A stretch of DNA of 64,000 nt from NCBI RefSeq assembly GCF_030272615.1, contig NC_081415.1, positions 188,856,270 to 188,920,269 on the forward strand, in the 5' to 3' direction. Made by a program: the position numbers and the translations under genes. This document shows positions 10,728 through 21,048 of the stretch, piece after piece (the first letter of the stretch is position 1; each line of letters begins with the position of its first letter). The notes below the pieces were generated by a model that saw only the letters and a list, made by a program, of their open reading frames with translations, made no database searches and was not told where the DNA came from. The stretch is from Cryptomeria japonica (Eukaryota; Streptophyta; Pinopsida; Cupressales; Cupressaceae).

Positions 10728-11837
10728 ATGGAAAACTTGAGAAAGAAATTGGAAAGAACTCTTGGAGACTTTGATGTAGAAAAGTTGAAGAATATCAAAC
10801 TTGAAGATGATTTGAAGAATCCACAGGAATTCATCCAAGAACTTCAAGAAAATCTCACTATTGCTAAAAACAAAAGAAGAGAACTTCATGAGAAGATGCA
10901 AAGTGATGATGAAAAGGAAACTCTTAATGACCTTGTGAACAAATTAAGGCAAGAAAACAATGCTATAAGGAATGAAATGCAAGATATGGCTATAAGGTTT
11001 TGTAAAGACATTGAAGATAGAAAGAAGAATGAAGATGAATTGACTAGAAGACTCAATGATGCTGGAAATGAAAATACAAGACTCAGTCATGAAAATGATA
11101 TGTTGAAGACTGATTTGATGCACATGCAAAATGATAAAACTAAACTTATGAGACAAAAGGGAATCTTGGAAAATGAGTTGGCTACTGAAAATCAACACAA
11201 AGAGAAATTCAAGAAAAGTTCAATAGAACTTGATAACATGCTGAAAAATCAGAAACCTCATGGAGATACTAATGGACTTGGATTTGAAGTTGGTGAAAGC
11301 TCTAGTACTGCAAACAATCATGATCACTATAAACCAGTAAGACAACCTAATGCTTACAAATTTAATGGGAAATGCTTTAACTGTAACAAGTATGGTCTTA
11401 GACCAAACCAGTGTAGATCTAGAAACTATCAGAACATTAATGCACCCACTGGTCAATGTTCCAAATGCAACAAAATTGGTCATAATTCAGAAAATTGTAG
11501 AATGAATGTAAGATGATATGTTTGTGGAAGATTTAAAAACTTATCTAATCAATGCAAAACACATACCGGCATAGGATATGGAAAGGCTATTCAAAAGAAC
11601 AATGTGACTTGTTATGCTTGCAACAAGATTGGACATATTGCAAAATTTTGCAAAAGTAAGGCATCACCAACAAATATTAAAGGACCTTGTTTGAAAGGCA
11701 AAGAGAAGGTAGATGAAGTAAAGAAAGAATATTCAAAACAATGGATTAGAAAGAGAGATTTGAATGTCGATGAGACTATTCCTTCACCAGTAGAACAAAG
11801 TATTACTCCGCCAGCAGGAGATTCTTCATCCAACTGA
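10728..11837 (+). pseudogene. Element C ORF1: coiled-coil, four-zinc-knuckle gag-like protein
   Basis: 370-codon span, open except for one stop at 11514, where a TGT Cys codon of the third zinc knuckle became TGA. The open frame continues upstream into the LTR, but the start is set at 10728 by comparison with B. A long Glu/Lys-rich coiled coil covers about residues 5-170. Knuckles: CFNCNKYGLRPNQC (His lost), CSKCNKIGHNSENC (intact), the third broken (stop, His to Asn), CYACNKIGHIAKFC (intact). The C-terminal tail PPAGDSSSN matches B in style. RNA packaging is inferred. Confidence 0.82.
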
Positions 11838-12139
11838 ACTGAAACCTTTTGGGGGTATGTCAACAAATTTAAAATCATGCAAGTTTACCCTCAGTTGATG
11901 GTAAGAAGATGAACTTCTTCTCTACCAGTAGATGTGTTAAGTTTCACTTAACCGATGGGAATTTATTGTGGTTGTTGAAGGAAAAGACATTATAAATCAG
12001 TGTTTTTCCCTCTTTTTCATTCACCAAGCGTTCAAACTTTCAAAGAGCATGAAAAACCCAAGTGAAGGCATCCTTAGCGAGAAGTGAAGCAAGATCTTTC
12101 AAGCATCCAAACCTATCAGGCAGATTAAGGTATTTATTA
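11838..12139 (+). promoter_or_regulatory. ORF1-ORF2 gap of element C with conserved TATA box
   Basis: 302 bp, TATAAAT at 11991-11997. Same length, motif and spacing to the ORF2 ATG as in B, despite clear divergence elsewhere in the gap. Confidence 0.5.
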
Positions 12140-14029
12140 ATGGCTTCCTCCTCTGCTCCATAATTCATTGCAACCCCTATTGTTATAGAAGTGGTTAAAC
12201 ACCCTAGGCTCATTTTTAAGATTATCCCCGAGCTAGTGAAATAGGATGATACCCTAGGAGAATTTTCAAAAATCCCTAAAGGAGTTGCATATGCAGAAAA
12301 CCCAAGAATTTACATGCATTGCCACATTGAGGAATTAGGTTAAGAAGAAATCATGAAAATGTATAAAAATGTTATCTGTGATGAGAATGGAATTGTCAAA
12401 CCTAAACATAAGGTTATTGAAACCCTAGGTTTTGTGGAAATCCATGACATCCCAAAATTTCCTAAGGAAGTTGTAAGGATTGTGCTTAGCAGAATTCATG
12501 GTGAATTCTTTTGGTTAGACTCCATTCATAAAATCACTAAGGAAGTAGTTAGGGCAATGACTGTCTTACCCTCCATCAGTACTAACTGATAATTCACCAG
12601 CTACTCAGAATGTGGAGACTCCACATGAGGACACAACCCTTGAGTCTAAAGTTTTGTATACTATGAACATAGACACTCAGGAGGTAAATATGTAGTTGAT
12701 AAAGAAAACAGTGAGGAAAAGAAGAATGATGTTGCTACTGAGCAATTGGCTGACAATATTGAGGTTGGGATTCAGGCAGAACACATTGAGACACAAATTG
12801 AACATGCAGAGCATACAATAGAACACATTGAGATTGGGGTTGGTGAAATGGTTACTAATACTGTTGATGCAAACATTGAAAAACCAATAGAGACTGAGAT
12901 ATCAGCTGCAGAGAATACAAAGAAACCTATTAAGATACCGATAGTGGACAGTGCAGAGGTATAAACAGAGAAACTGACAGTGGATAACACTGAAAAATCC
13001 ATCAGAAAAATCGGCAAATGATACTATGAAATAGACTGAGAAACAAGTAGAGAAATAGGTTGACCTTCAGGTACACACAGAGACAGTGCCATCGGCAACT
13101 ACTGAGAAGCCTAAACCTTATCTAGTAGAAATGCAGACACAAACTAACCTACCAAAGGTCATGACAAGCAAAGTAATTACTACCACCGGTAGCACTGAGA
13201 TTGTTAAGGTAGTTGGACAGTCATCCAGTACTTCTATGACTAAATTTAGACCCATAAATGTAACTAAAGTACTTTTAGATTCTATTAAGAAAATTACTAA
13301 TTGTAATGCATTGGCATATAAGGCTATAGATGACACAATACCCATTCTTAAATTGATTTCACCCAAGTGCAATGTAGATAATAATGATTTTTTGAGTCAG
13401 TTAGACACATTGTCTAAGTATATCGCCGGCAATATACTAACTGTAGACCAAATAAATGAAGAGACATTTAAGGAGAAAATGGACAAAGAAAAAGAGAAAT
13501 TATTTGAAGAGACAATAAAGACGTGCACAGAACATATTGATACCCTTTTACTGGCACTGAGCACAACAATAATGGAAATCAAAGAACTGTATAGAGACAC
13601 ATGTAAGACAAATCTTTTAACAGAGGATATTGATAAGGAAATCAGCAAAGTGCAAAAATAAATTGATGATATAGTTGATAATATCATTGGTTCGTCTGAA
13701 CCAATATCAATTACTGAACAAGAAATTGTTGGATTTGAAGAGAAATTGGAGAAGTTAGAGAAGGAGAAGGAAATAATAAAAGGAAAAGCAAAAGAACTTA
13801 AATGCAGACTCAGTCCTAAGTTAGATAACCTCATCTCTCTAAAGAAAGAGATCTTTGAGGCACTTATTCAAGGACATAAGACACCAAAAGAGAAAATGCA
13901 TGATCTCACTAGTATCATTCAGAGAACAAAGGTAGAATTGAAAGACAGTAACAGGTTTACTCAGACTTGAACTTGGTTTTAGCAGGCTTATTCCAGATTG
14001 TAACCAACCAGTTACAAGGTTCTAGCTGA
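12140..14029 (+). pseudogene. Element C ORF2, internally deleted
   Basis: Relative of B ORF2. The N-terminal block 12140-12589 (HGEFFWLDSIHKITKEVV conserved) has stops within its first 75 codons. At about 12580-12640 it jumps to sequence matching B near 7640, so roughly 1.6 kb of central ORF2 is missing. The C-terminal half keeps a Glu/Ile/His-rich repeat (12746-12964), a conserved block NVTKVLLDSIKKITNC, and a coiled coil to 13970. A frameshift near 13968 moves the last codons to a stop at 14027. Function unknown. Confidence 0.7.
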
Positions 14030-14236
14030 AAACTACACTCATTTGACAGATTTTGACAACCTTTGTCATTGATGTCAAAGGGGGAGTAGTAGAACTAATA
14101 AAAATCCAATGACTTTCAAAAGAGATCATATGCTCAGGGGGAGCACACATTTTTGGTAAGTTTTTTGGAACTCAATTTTTGGAACAAATTTTGATTTTTT
14201 CTCATGAGTGTTGCCATCAATGCCAAAGGGGGAGAT
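14030..14236 (+). other. 3' untranslated region of C with three purine tracts
   Basis: AAAGGGGGAG at 14077-14086, AGGGGGAG at 14136-14143 and the LTR-adjacent polypurine tract AAAGGGGGAGA at 14225-14235. Same plan as B. Confidence 0.7.
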
Positions 14237-15049
14237 TGTTGGCATTGCACACTCTAATGGTAATTAAAGGTGATTGAAGATGTTGTCATTGATGGAAACT
14301 TTGAAATCTTATGGCACCAGCAGGCACCGGCACCAACAGACTCTACACTGGCAGATAGTTCACCGGCAGTGACAATAATGTTTACCGACACCCTAGCCGA
14401 CAGGATTTTGATTATTGTATATTGTATTTAATTGTAATATCTTTTTGTAAGCCGAAATGGAATATTGTAATAAGACTCATATATAAGTATGAGATCTTGT
14501 AGATCATTTGGTTATAGGACACATATATGATAGAGGATAGATATGATGGATATGTAGAGAGATTATTAAGGTAGATTTTTTAGAAGGGTTTATGGTTATT
14601 GTATGAGCTTAAACCGGTACTGAACCTAGCATAGAAGATTCTATTTGTAGTAGTACATTATATTGGATTCTCATAATCCATTTTGTAAGTCAGTGAGACT
14701 TCCTTTTGTATTTGAGTAGTGAGCTCTAGGTACTTAGCCTTCCTGAATGTGCAGGCACATTATTGTAAGTAATATCCATTCATTGGCCAGTGAGTAAATA
14801 TTGTGGGTCACAAATCCCAACGAGTTTTTTCCCACACCAGGTTTCTTTGCCAAAAATCTTGTGTTATGGTGTGCTTTCTATGTTGTCTTTATTGTTCATA
14901 TTTACTGCATTAATTCTTGTTTATCGGTACATTGTTTTGGAATGCAAAATACTTAATAAGGTCATAAAATCTATTAACCAATTAGATATTGATTCACCCC
15001 CCCCCCCCCCCCCCTCTCAGTATCTTTGGGACTATCATCAATCCTAACA
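14237..15049 (+). repeat. 3' LTR of element C
   Basis: 813 bp, mate of 9861-10656. The excess length is partly a longer C-run, about eighteen, near 14997-15014. TGTTGG...CCTAACA. Confidence 0.93.
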
Positions 15050-15054
15050 ATGGT
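15050..15054. repeat. Right TSD of element C (ATGGT)
   Basis: Pairs with TTGGA at 9856-9860 with two mismatches. The match is weak, but the Z gag frame rejoins here. Confidence 0.55.
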
Positions 15055-15690
15055 TGTAAGCACCTACATGGAGGAGTTCAACAAACTAACTTTAAGGGCT
15101 AGAAAATAAGAAGAAGAGGTGGAAAAAGTTGCAAGGTACTTGAATGGACTTAGACAAAACATCTAGGATGAGATAAGCATGTTGGCACCTAATATAGTTC
15201 ACAAATGCTTCCAGTTGGCTTTGAAAGTAGAGGACAAAATCAAAAGGAAGGGTGAGCATAATCAAAGAGGTAAAGGTGGTAGAAATTTCAGAGGGAGAGG
15301 CACCTTTGTAAGGGGCTACAATTATAATAGAAAGGAAGAAAGCAATCAGCCAGAGAACAATGATGATAATTTCACCAGAGGAGGTCAATTTAGAGGCAAT
15401 TCAAGAGGGAGAAACAACTTTAGGGGCAGATTTGGAAATCAAGGAAGAGGACCTATAGTCTTCATTGGTAAATTCTTCCATTGTCATCAAGTGGGGCACA
15501 CTATGAACTGATGTCCTGAGAAGACCTCTAGTTCTCACATGGGAGAAAGAAGGACACAACTTGTGCAAGAAGAGAATTGTCAAAGTGTCACCTCACCAAT
15601 TAGCAAGGCTAGACCTATTCTTGATGGAGAAAATATGATGTTGAGGAGAAATTGTTGAAAGTGCCTCAAGCAAAAGAGCCTGCGTAGAAA
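15055..15690 (+). pseudogene. Z gag, C-terminal part with zinc knuckle
   Basis: Continues the Z gag after C. It begins with STYMEEFNKLTLRAR, typical of chromovirus gag. Then comes an Arg/Gly/Asn-rich stretch (RGKGGRNFRGRGTF, GNSRGRNNFRGRFG) consistent with nucleic-acid binding, then a damaged zinc knuckle near 15470-15520 (HCHQVGHTMN followed by a stop and CPEK; first Cys lost). Stops occur near 15107, 15163 and 15509. Confidence 0.82.
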
Positions 15691-16292
15691 AAGACACTTT
15701 TAAAAACTGCTTGCAAGTCACATGGCAAGATTTGTAAAGTGATAGTGGATTCAGGATCTACTGAAAACATAGTAGCAGTTGAGATGGTAGACAAGTTGAA
15801 GCTGAAAAGGTTGCCACATACCACACCCTACAAGGTATCTTGGTTGAGTAAGGGACAACATGTAGTTGTGGATGAGAAAGCTTGGGTAGATTTTGAGACT
15901 GGAGACTATAAGGATAGAGTCCTTTGTGACATCTTACCCATGGATGCATGTCATTTGCTGCTTGGTCGCCCTTGGCAATTTGATGTCAAGGCTATGAATG
16001 ATCGTGAGAAGAATTCCTACCTCATCACCAAAGGAGGTAATAAATTTCAAATGGATCCCTTGGTTGAACAAGGTGAAGAAAGGCATGTTGGTTCAAGTGT
16101 TATGTTGTTTAGTGGTAAGGAGTTCTTGAAGGTGCTGAAACATAAAGGGAGTCAAGGTTGTGCAATCATAATGAAACCCAAAGAAGAGGTAAAGGTTGCA
16201 AACAAACCAGTTGTACCTCGAGAAGTACAAACTTTGCTAGACCGGTATAAATACATAGTGGTCAATGAAATACCAGATGTGATAGAGATGTG
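15691..16292 (+). pseudogene. Z protease (retropepsin)
   Basis: Aspartic protease that matures the polyprotein. The catalytic triad is intact: IVDSGSTENIV at about 15742-15774. The flap and C-terminal part include HLLLGRPWQFDVKA. The frame ends at TGA 16290 and RT starts in another frame with overlap, so there is a one-base slip between protease and RT. Confidence 0.85.
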
Positions 16293-18575
16293 AATCATCA
16301 AATAGACCTCATACCTCGTGCAACTTTACCAAATAAGGCTGCCTACAAGATGACACTAGCCCAAAATGAAGAGATAGCCAAGCAAGTGCAAGAGCTACTA
16401 TATAAGGGGTTGATAAAGAAGAGTTTGAGTCCATGTACGATACCCACAATGTTGGCACCTAAAAAGGATGGAATGTGGAGGATGTGCACCGATTCAAGAG
16501 CCATAAACAAGATTACCATAAGGTACCAGTTCCCAATGCCAAGGACTAAAGACTTGATGGACTACCTAGGTGGAGCTTGCTACTTTTCTAAGGTAGATTT
16601 AAAATTAGGCTATCACCAAATAAGGATCAGACCTAGAGATGAGTGGAAGATAGCCTTTAAGACCAATGAGGGCCTATATGAGTGGTTGGTGATGCTCTTT
16701 GAGCTCACAAATGCACCTATCACCTTCATGAGGCTCATGAATGAAGTGCTTGTTGAGTTTATTGGTAAATTTGTCATTGTTTACCTTGACAATATTCTAA
16801 TTTTTAGCAGGTCAAAAGAGGAGCATATCAAGCATTTGGACCAAGTCTTGAGGAAGTTACACCAAGAGAAGTTGATGATCAATCTTGACAAGTGTGATTT
16901 TTTCAAAACTGAATTGGCATATCTTTGTTTTGTAGTTTCTCAAGGGTGTTTAAAAATGGATCCATCACAAGTAGAGGCAATAGTGAATTGGCCCACTCCT
17001 AAATCAATAGGATATGTAAGAATATTTCATGGTTTGGCCTCTTTCTATAGGAAATTTATTAGAGGTTTTAGCCATGTGTGTGCACCAATTTTGAACACCA
17101 TTAAGGGAGGGGTCAAATGTCAGTTTAATTGGACTAGTGCAGCAGAGAAGGGGTTTGAGGTGTTGAAACAAAAGGTTGTTGAAATTCCTTATCTTAGACT
17201 ACCTGATTTCAATCAGCCTTTTATAGTGGAGTGTGATGCAAGTAAATTGGCCATTGGGGCAGTTTTGAGCCAAGAGAATCACCTGGTTGCATTCTTCTCT
17301 GAAAAGCTCAATGAGGCAAAACAAAAGTACTCCACTTATGATTTAGAATTGTATGTTGCGGTACAAGAACTAAAGAAATGGAGGCATTATCTCTTTCCTA
17401 AAGAGTTTATTGTATACACTGACAATCATGCTCTTATCTTTTTCAATGGACAGGAAAATATGAACCAAAGACACCACAAGTGGGTTGAGTATTTGCAAGC
17501 CTACACTTTCTCAATTAAGCACAAGAAAGGAACCACTAACAAAGTGGTTGATGCTCTAAGTTGGAGAGTTCTTACCATTGAAGAAGTGCAGCTCCAAAGT
17601 GTGGGCGTAAATGATCTCAAAGATCTCTACCAAGGTGATAAAGATTTCAATGAAGCATATGATGTTTGCTCTAAGTTTTTTAATGCTTGTCATGTTGCAT
17701 ATTCAGATTATATATTGCAGGAAGGTTTATTATTTAAAGGACACTTGCTTTGCATCCCACATTGTTCCATGGGGGACAATATTATCAAAGAGAAACACCA
17801 AGGCAACCTAGGTGGATATTTTGGTCTTGACAAGATCTTGGAGCAAGTTAGTAGATTCTACTATTGGCCTAGACTACAATCAGATGTTAGGAGGTTTGTT
17901 GATAAATATGCCATTTGTCAAAGGGCCAAAGGAACCTCAAGTTATGCAGGTCTCTATCAACCATTATCCATACCAACAAGGCCATGGGAGTGCTTGAGCA
18001 TGGACTTTGTTCTTGGTTTGCCTAGAACACCAAGGGGGTATGATAGTGTTTATGTTGTTTTGGATAGATTCAGGAAGATGGCACACTTTGTTCCTTGCAA
18101 ATGTACTCATGATTCCACCCACATAGCTGGTTTTTTCTTTAAGGAGATTGTGAGAATCCATGGTTTGCCACTTAGCATAGTGAGTGATACAGATAGAAAG
18201 TTTGTGAGTCACTTTTGGAGAACACTATGGAAGAAACTTGGCACTGACCTCTCTTTTTCTTCAGCATAGCATCCACAATCAAATGGTCAAACTGAAGTGG
18301 TGAATAGGTCCTTGGGAAAATTATTGAGATATCTTACTAAAGAACATGGTCAAGCTTGGGATCTAGTATTGGGACAAGCGGAGTATGCCTATAATGATTC
18401 GGTTAACAGGAGCATAGGTAAGAGACCTTTTAAGATTGTGTATGTATGTCATCCAAGAGGTGTTTTACAACTTAGATATCTCATCTCTATGGACCATAAG
18501 AGTTCCCAAGGTGAAAACTTTGTTGAGAACATGAAGGAGATACATGAGCAAGTGAAGAAGATATTGCAGTAGTCT
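16290..18575 (+). pseudogene. Z reverse transcriptase, RNase H and integrase
   Basis: One frame of about 760 codons with a single stop at 18267. RT: LIKKSLSPCTIP, VDLKLGYHQIRI, and the active-site box at 16782-16793 reads YLDN where YLDD is normal, so one catalytic Asp is lost. RNase H: VECDASKLAIGAVLSQ, YDLELYVAV and YTDNHAL keep the acidic residues. Integrase zinc finger is decayed (GGYFG for GHFG; YAICQ for the Cys pair). The core keeps MDFVLGLP and VSDTDRKFVSHFW, with the last Glu in HPQSNGQTEVV just after the stop. Clearly chromovirus; not active. Confidence 0.93.
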
Positions 18576-18805
18576 AATGATATATATAAAGAAAAGGCAA
18601 AAAAAAAAAAAAAGAGAGGTTCACTACAAAGTTAGAGACCTGGTCATGGCTTATTTGAGAAAGGAAATACTTCCTAAGGGTCAACCAAATAAACTTTGTA
18701 TGAAGAAGATAGGACCTCTCAAGGTTGTTCACAAGTTTGGCAACAATGCCTAAGAGTTGGAGTTACCTCAAGGCTTGACAATTTCTCCCATATTTAATCT
18801 ATGAC
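18576..18805 (+). pseudogene. Z integrase C-terminal domain, frameshifted
   Basis: Still Z pol in other frames. An A-run near 18600-18614 probably caused slippage. The downstream peptide resembles the usual GPY/F region (KIGPLKVVHKFGNNAYELELP-like, in broken frames). It links integrase to the chromodomain. Confidence 0.6.
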
Positions 18806-19078
18806 TTGTATTCCTACAAAGGAATTGAGACTGATGTAAATCAAGATCCTACAGCACCTGAAGAAGTGGATTGGCTTCAAGACTTGCCACCTAGTCAACT
18901 GATTTCCTTGGAATGCATACTAGATGCCAAAGTGGTCAAGAAGACTAGAAAGGGTTTCTACAAGGATTATCTAGTCAAATGGGAAGGTCTACCTGATTCT
19001 GAGGAAACTTGGATGTCTAAGAAATACATATTACAGAATGGTTCTTCCATTCAAGCCTTATCTTCTCAAGAGACTTGA
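18806..19078 (+). pseudogene. Z chromodomain at the integrase C-terminus
   Basis: Open 90 codons in a third frame. The chromodomain core ILDAKVVKKTRKGFYKDYLV leads to KWEGLPDSEETWM, with the aromatic/Trp pattern of chromodomains. In chromoviruses this module follows integrase and binds modified histone H3 to steer insertion. It ends 21 bp before the 3' LTR. Only a weak purine stretch (AGGAAG) lies before the LTR. Confidence 0.88.
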
Positions 19079-19099
19079 GTTCTTGTCACCTAGGAAGCA

Positions 19100-20699
19100 T
19101 GGTGCAGGAGCACAAATGCAAAATTTGTTTGTTTTTAATGATTTTTATTTTTGGATGTTTGAATCCTTTTTGTGTGTTTTTAATAATACCAATAGGCCAT
19201 AATTTTTTTCTCATGAGTTGTAATGGCCATAAGAGACCTTTGTCATAGTCATGTAGGCATACAGGCTCTTATGGGTGCCACGTAGAGAAAGCTGATGAAA
19301 TTGTGAATTTTGGCTTGGAATAGGTTGTTTTAGGTGTTTTAATGTTTCCTAGGTTTTTTTGGGTTATTTTGAGGTGATCAAATGTGGTTTGGAACAAAGT
19401 TGCTCAACCTAGCAAAAAATGTCAAAAATTGTCAAAGTTGCTCATAGCAACTTTGCAATTTTTCACCTATTGAGGGAAACCAACGTGCAAGGTTTTTGAG
19501 TAATTTGTAACCATCCCTAATGCTGGTATAAATATTTGTAAGACCAATTTTTATCAGTTGGTAATCATTTGAAAAAAAAAACAAGTTTGGTTCCATACAT
19601 TTCTTGAGTTTTTCACATTTTTTGCTGCTCTAAGTTGTGTGTACAACCTGTATGGATTGTTAGACACAATCCAGGGGCATGAAAATGTAGATATGTGTTT
19701 TACCTTTCATTTTCTTCAAGTCTTAGGTTCTGAAGTTGTATATTTTGAAAGTTATGGCATTTTTAGTGCAGGTGGCTGGAAAATCCCTACAAACTAGGGT
19801 TTTGAGCAAAAATATCTTTTTCCTAACATTCCATGGTTGAAAATTGTTGAAACATGTTGGAATGTTAGGAGAACATATAAATATTGTTTTTATTTTTTTT
19901 TTAGTGCAGGGGAGACCATACTTGGGTCATGACATCAAACCCTAGCTTGGCTTGTGAGCTTGGCAAGCATAGGGAAAAGGTTGAAATTGTGCCCTAGATG
20001 ATAAAGGGTGATGCAAAAAGGTATAAGAAGGGTGGAATATGTATTTTCAGACCTCAAAAAATAAAAAATCTCCTTGTTTTATCAGGTTAAAGTGGTTTAA
20101 AGTTGTTGCTCCAAGTTTGGGTGTTGAAAGAGCAAACTAGGCCTCCTTAGCTCTATAAGGGTTACATACCCAAGGTTCAAAACCCAGATGAAATTTTTAG
20201 ATATTGTATTAAATTTTAAAAAGGGTATCTTAAAATAAAAGAAATTCCTATTTTTGTTGGGAAAAATATTGAAAAGTTTCAGTTTTACCGTTTTGAAAAG
20301 GCTACAAGGAATAGTCCTAATTCTAAGCCTAAATACCACTAGTCTTGAAATCAATAAGGAGAAGATGTATTGAAAAGTGTGTAAGGGTGTATTAGGGGTA
20401 TGAGACTACCATTAAAATGTTAGGTTGTGTAAAGGAATCAAATATCCTAGGTGGAGTGTTTGTGCTCACGGTGTGAGTGAGTAGATTGAACTTACTCAAG
20501 GTGTGACCAAGAGAGTTTAGAACTCTCTTCAATAATTAGAACTTGCCATAGTCCAAGGACCTTAGGAGAGGGTTAGGGAGGAGTTCTAGCAGACCTTAGG
20601 AGGGTGAGATATCATTTAGCCATTGGATAGTTCAATATAAGCCTTGAGTAGAAGCCAGTTGGCACCGGTTGGAGAAGTGAGTACATTCACTCTACATCA
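19100..20699 (+). repeat. 3' LTR of chromovirus Z
   Basis: 1600 bp, mate of 1086-2689, ending CTACATCA. Confidence 0.92.
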
Positions 20700-20704
20700 A
20701 GAAC
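20700..20704. repeat. Right TSD of chromovirus Z (AGAAC)
   Basis: Compare AGAAA at 1081-1085. The copia integrase frame resumes here. Confidence 0.75.
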
Positions 20705-21043
20705 CCAATGGAGATAGGTATTTTATGTTGCTTATTAATTACATGCTAAAATCAAGTTCTTGAGATCTAATAGAGGATAGTTTACTTCAAATGAGTTTGA
20801 TGATTTTTGTGAAAAACATAGAATTGGAAGGCATTTGTCTACCCCTAGAACCCCTCAATAGAATGGAGTAGTATAAAGAAAGAATAGGATTGTTTTAGAG
20901 ATGGCTAGAACTATGATAAAAAAATTGCTAATTGGGCTAATGTGTATTGGAAGTAATTCACGCATACTATTGTGTATATTCTTAATAAAGTATAGATAAG
21001 AGTGAATCATAATGAGGCACCTTATGAGTTGTGGAATGGAAGA

Positions 21044-21048
21044 CCTTG
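21044..21048. repeat. Predicted left TSD of element E (CCTTG)
   Basis: Five bases before TGTAGACACC. The partner would be past the window, so unverified. Confidence 0.4.

Larger units (their letters stand above)
9861..15049 (+). mobile_element. Element C: second two-ORF, pol-less LTR element
   Basis: 5189-bp element in the same family as B: LTRs of 796 and 813 bp, initiator-Met primer site, ORF1, TATA gap, ORF2, polypurine tract. ORF2 has lost about 1.6 kb relative to B. The TSD is TTGGA on the left against ATGGT on the right, so two bases have changed if the ends are right. The restored Z gag frame supports the ends. No RT or integrase. Confidence 0.9.
1086..20699 (+). mobile_element. Chromovirus Z: Ty3/gypsy element with chromodomain, host of B and C
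   Basis: Complete but broken Ty3/gypsy element. Order: LTR, primer site, gag, protease, RT, RNase H, integrase, chromodomain, LTR. LTRs start TGGTGCAGG and end CTACATCA (TG...CA). Its total span is 19.6 kb, but removing nested elements B and C with one TSD copy each leaves about 7.85 kb, normal for a chromovirus with 1.6-kb LTRs. The chromodomain after integrase defines the lineage and is known in the family to guide integration to particular chromatin. It sits inside the integrase of Copia-A. Confidence 0.93.
20700..21048 (+). pseudogene. Copia-A integrase core, right part
   Basis: Continues the integrase cut at 1085. Recognisable pieces: GEFTSNEFDDFCEKH, STPRTPQ then a stop then NGVV, RKNRIVLEMARTMI, and further on YELWNGRP. 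This is the copia integrase segment carrying the second Asp region and the catalytic-Glu block, now with stops and frameshifts. It ends at 21048, where the LTR of element E starts. The rest of Copia-A should lie beyond the right edge. Confidence 0.82.

Noticed and set aside
13397-13834. 145-codon minus-strand ORF
   Set aside because: Shadow of the Lys/Glu-rich coiled coil of C ORF2.
18596-18614. Poly-A run suggesting a processed retrogene
   Set aside because: It sits inside Z pol between integrase and chromodomain; an expanded A-run, not a tail.
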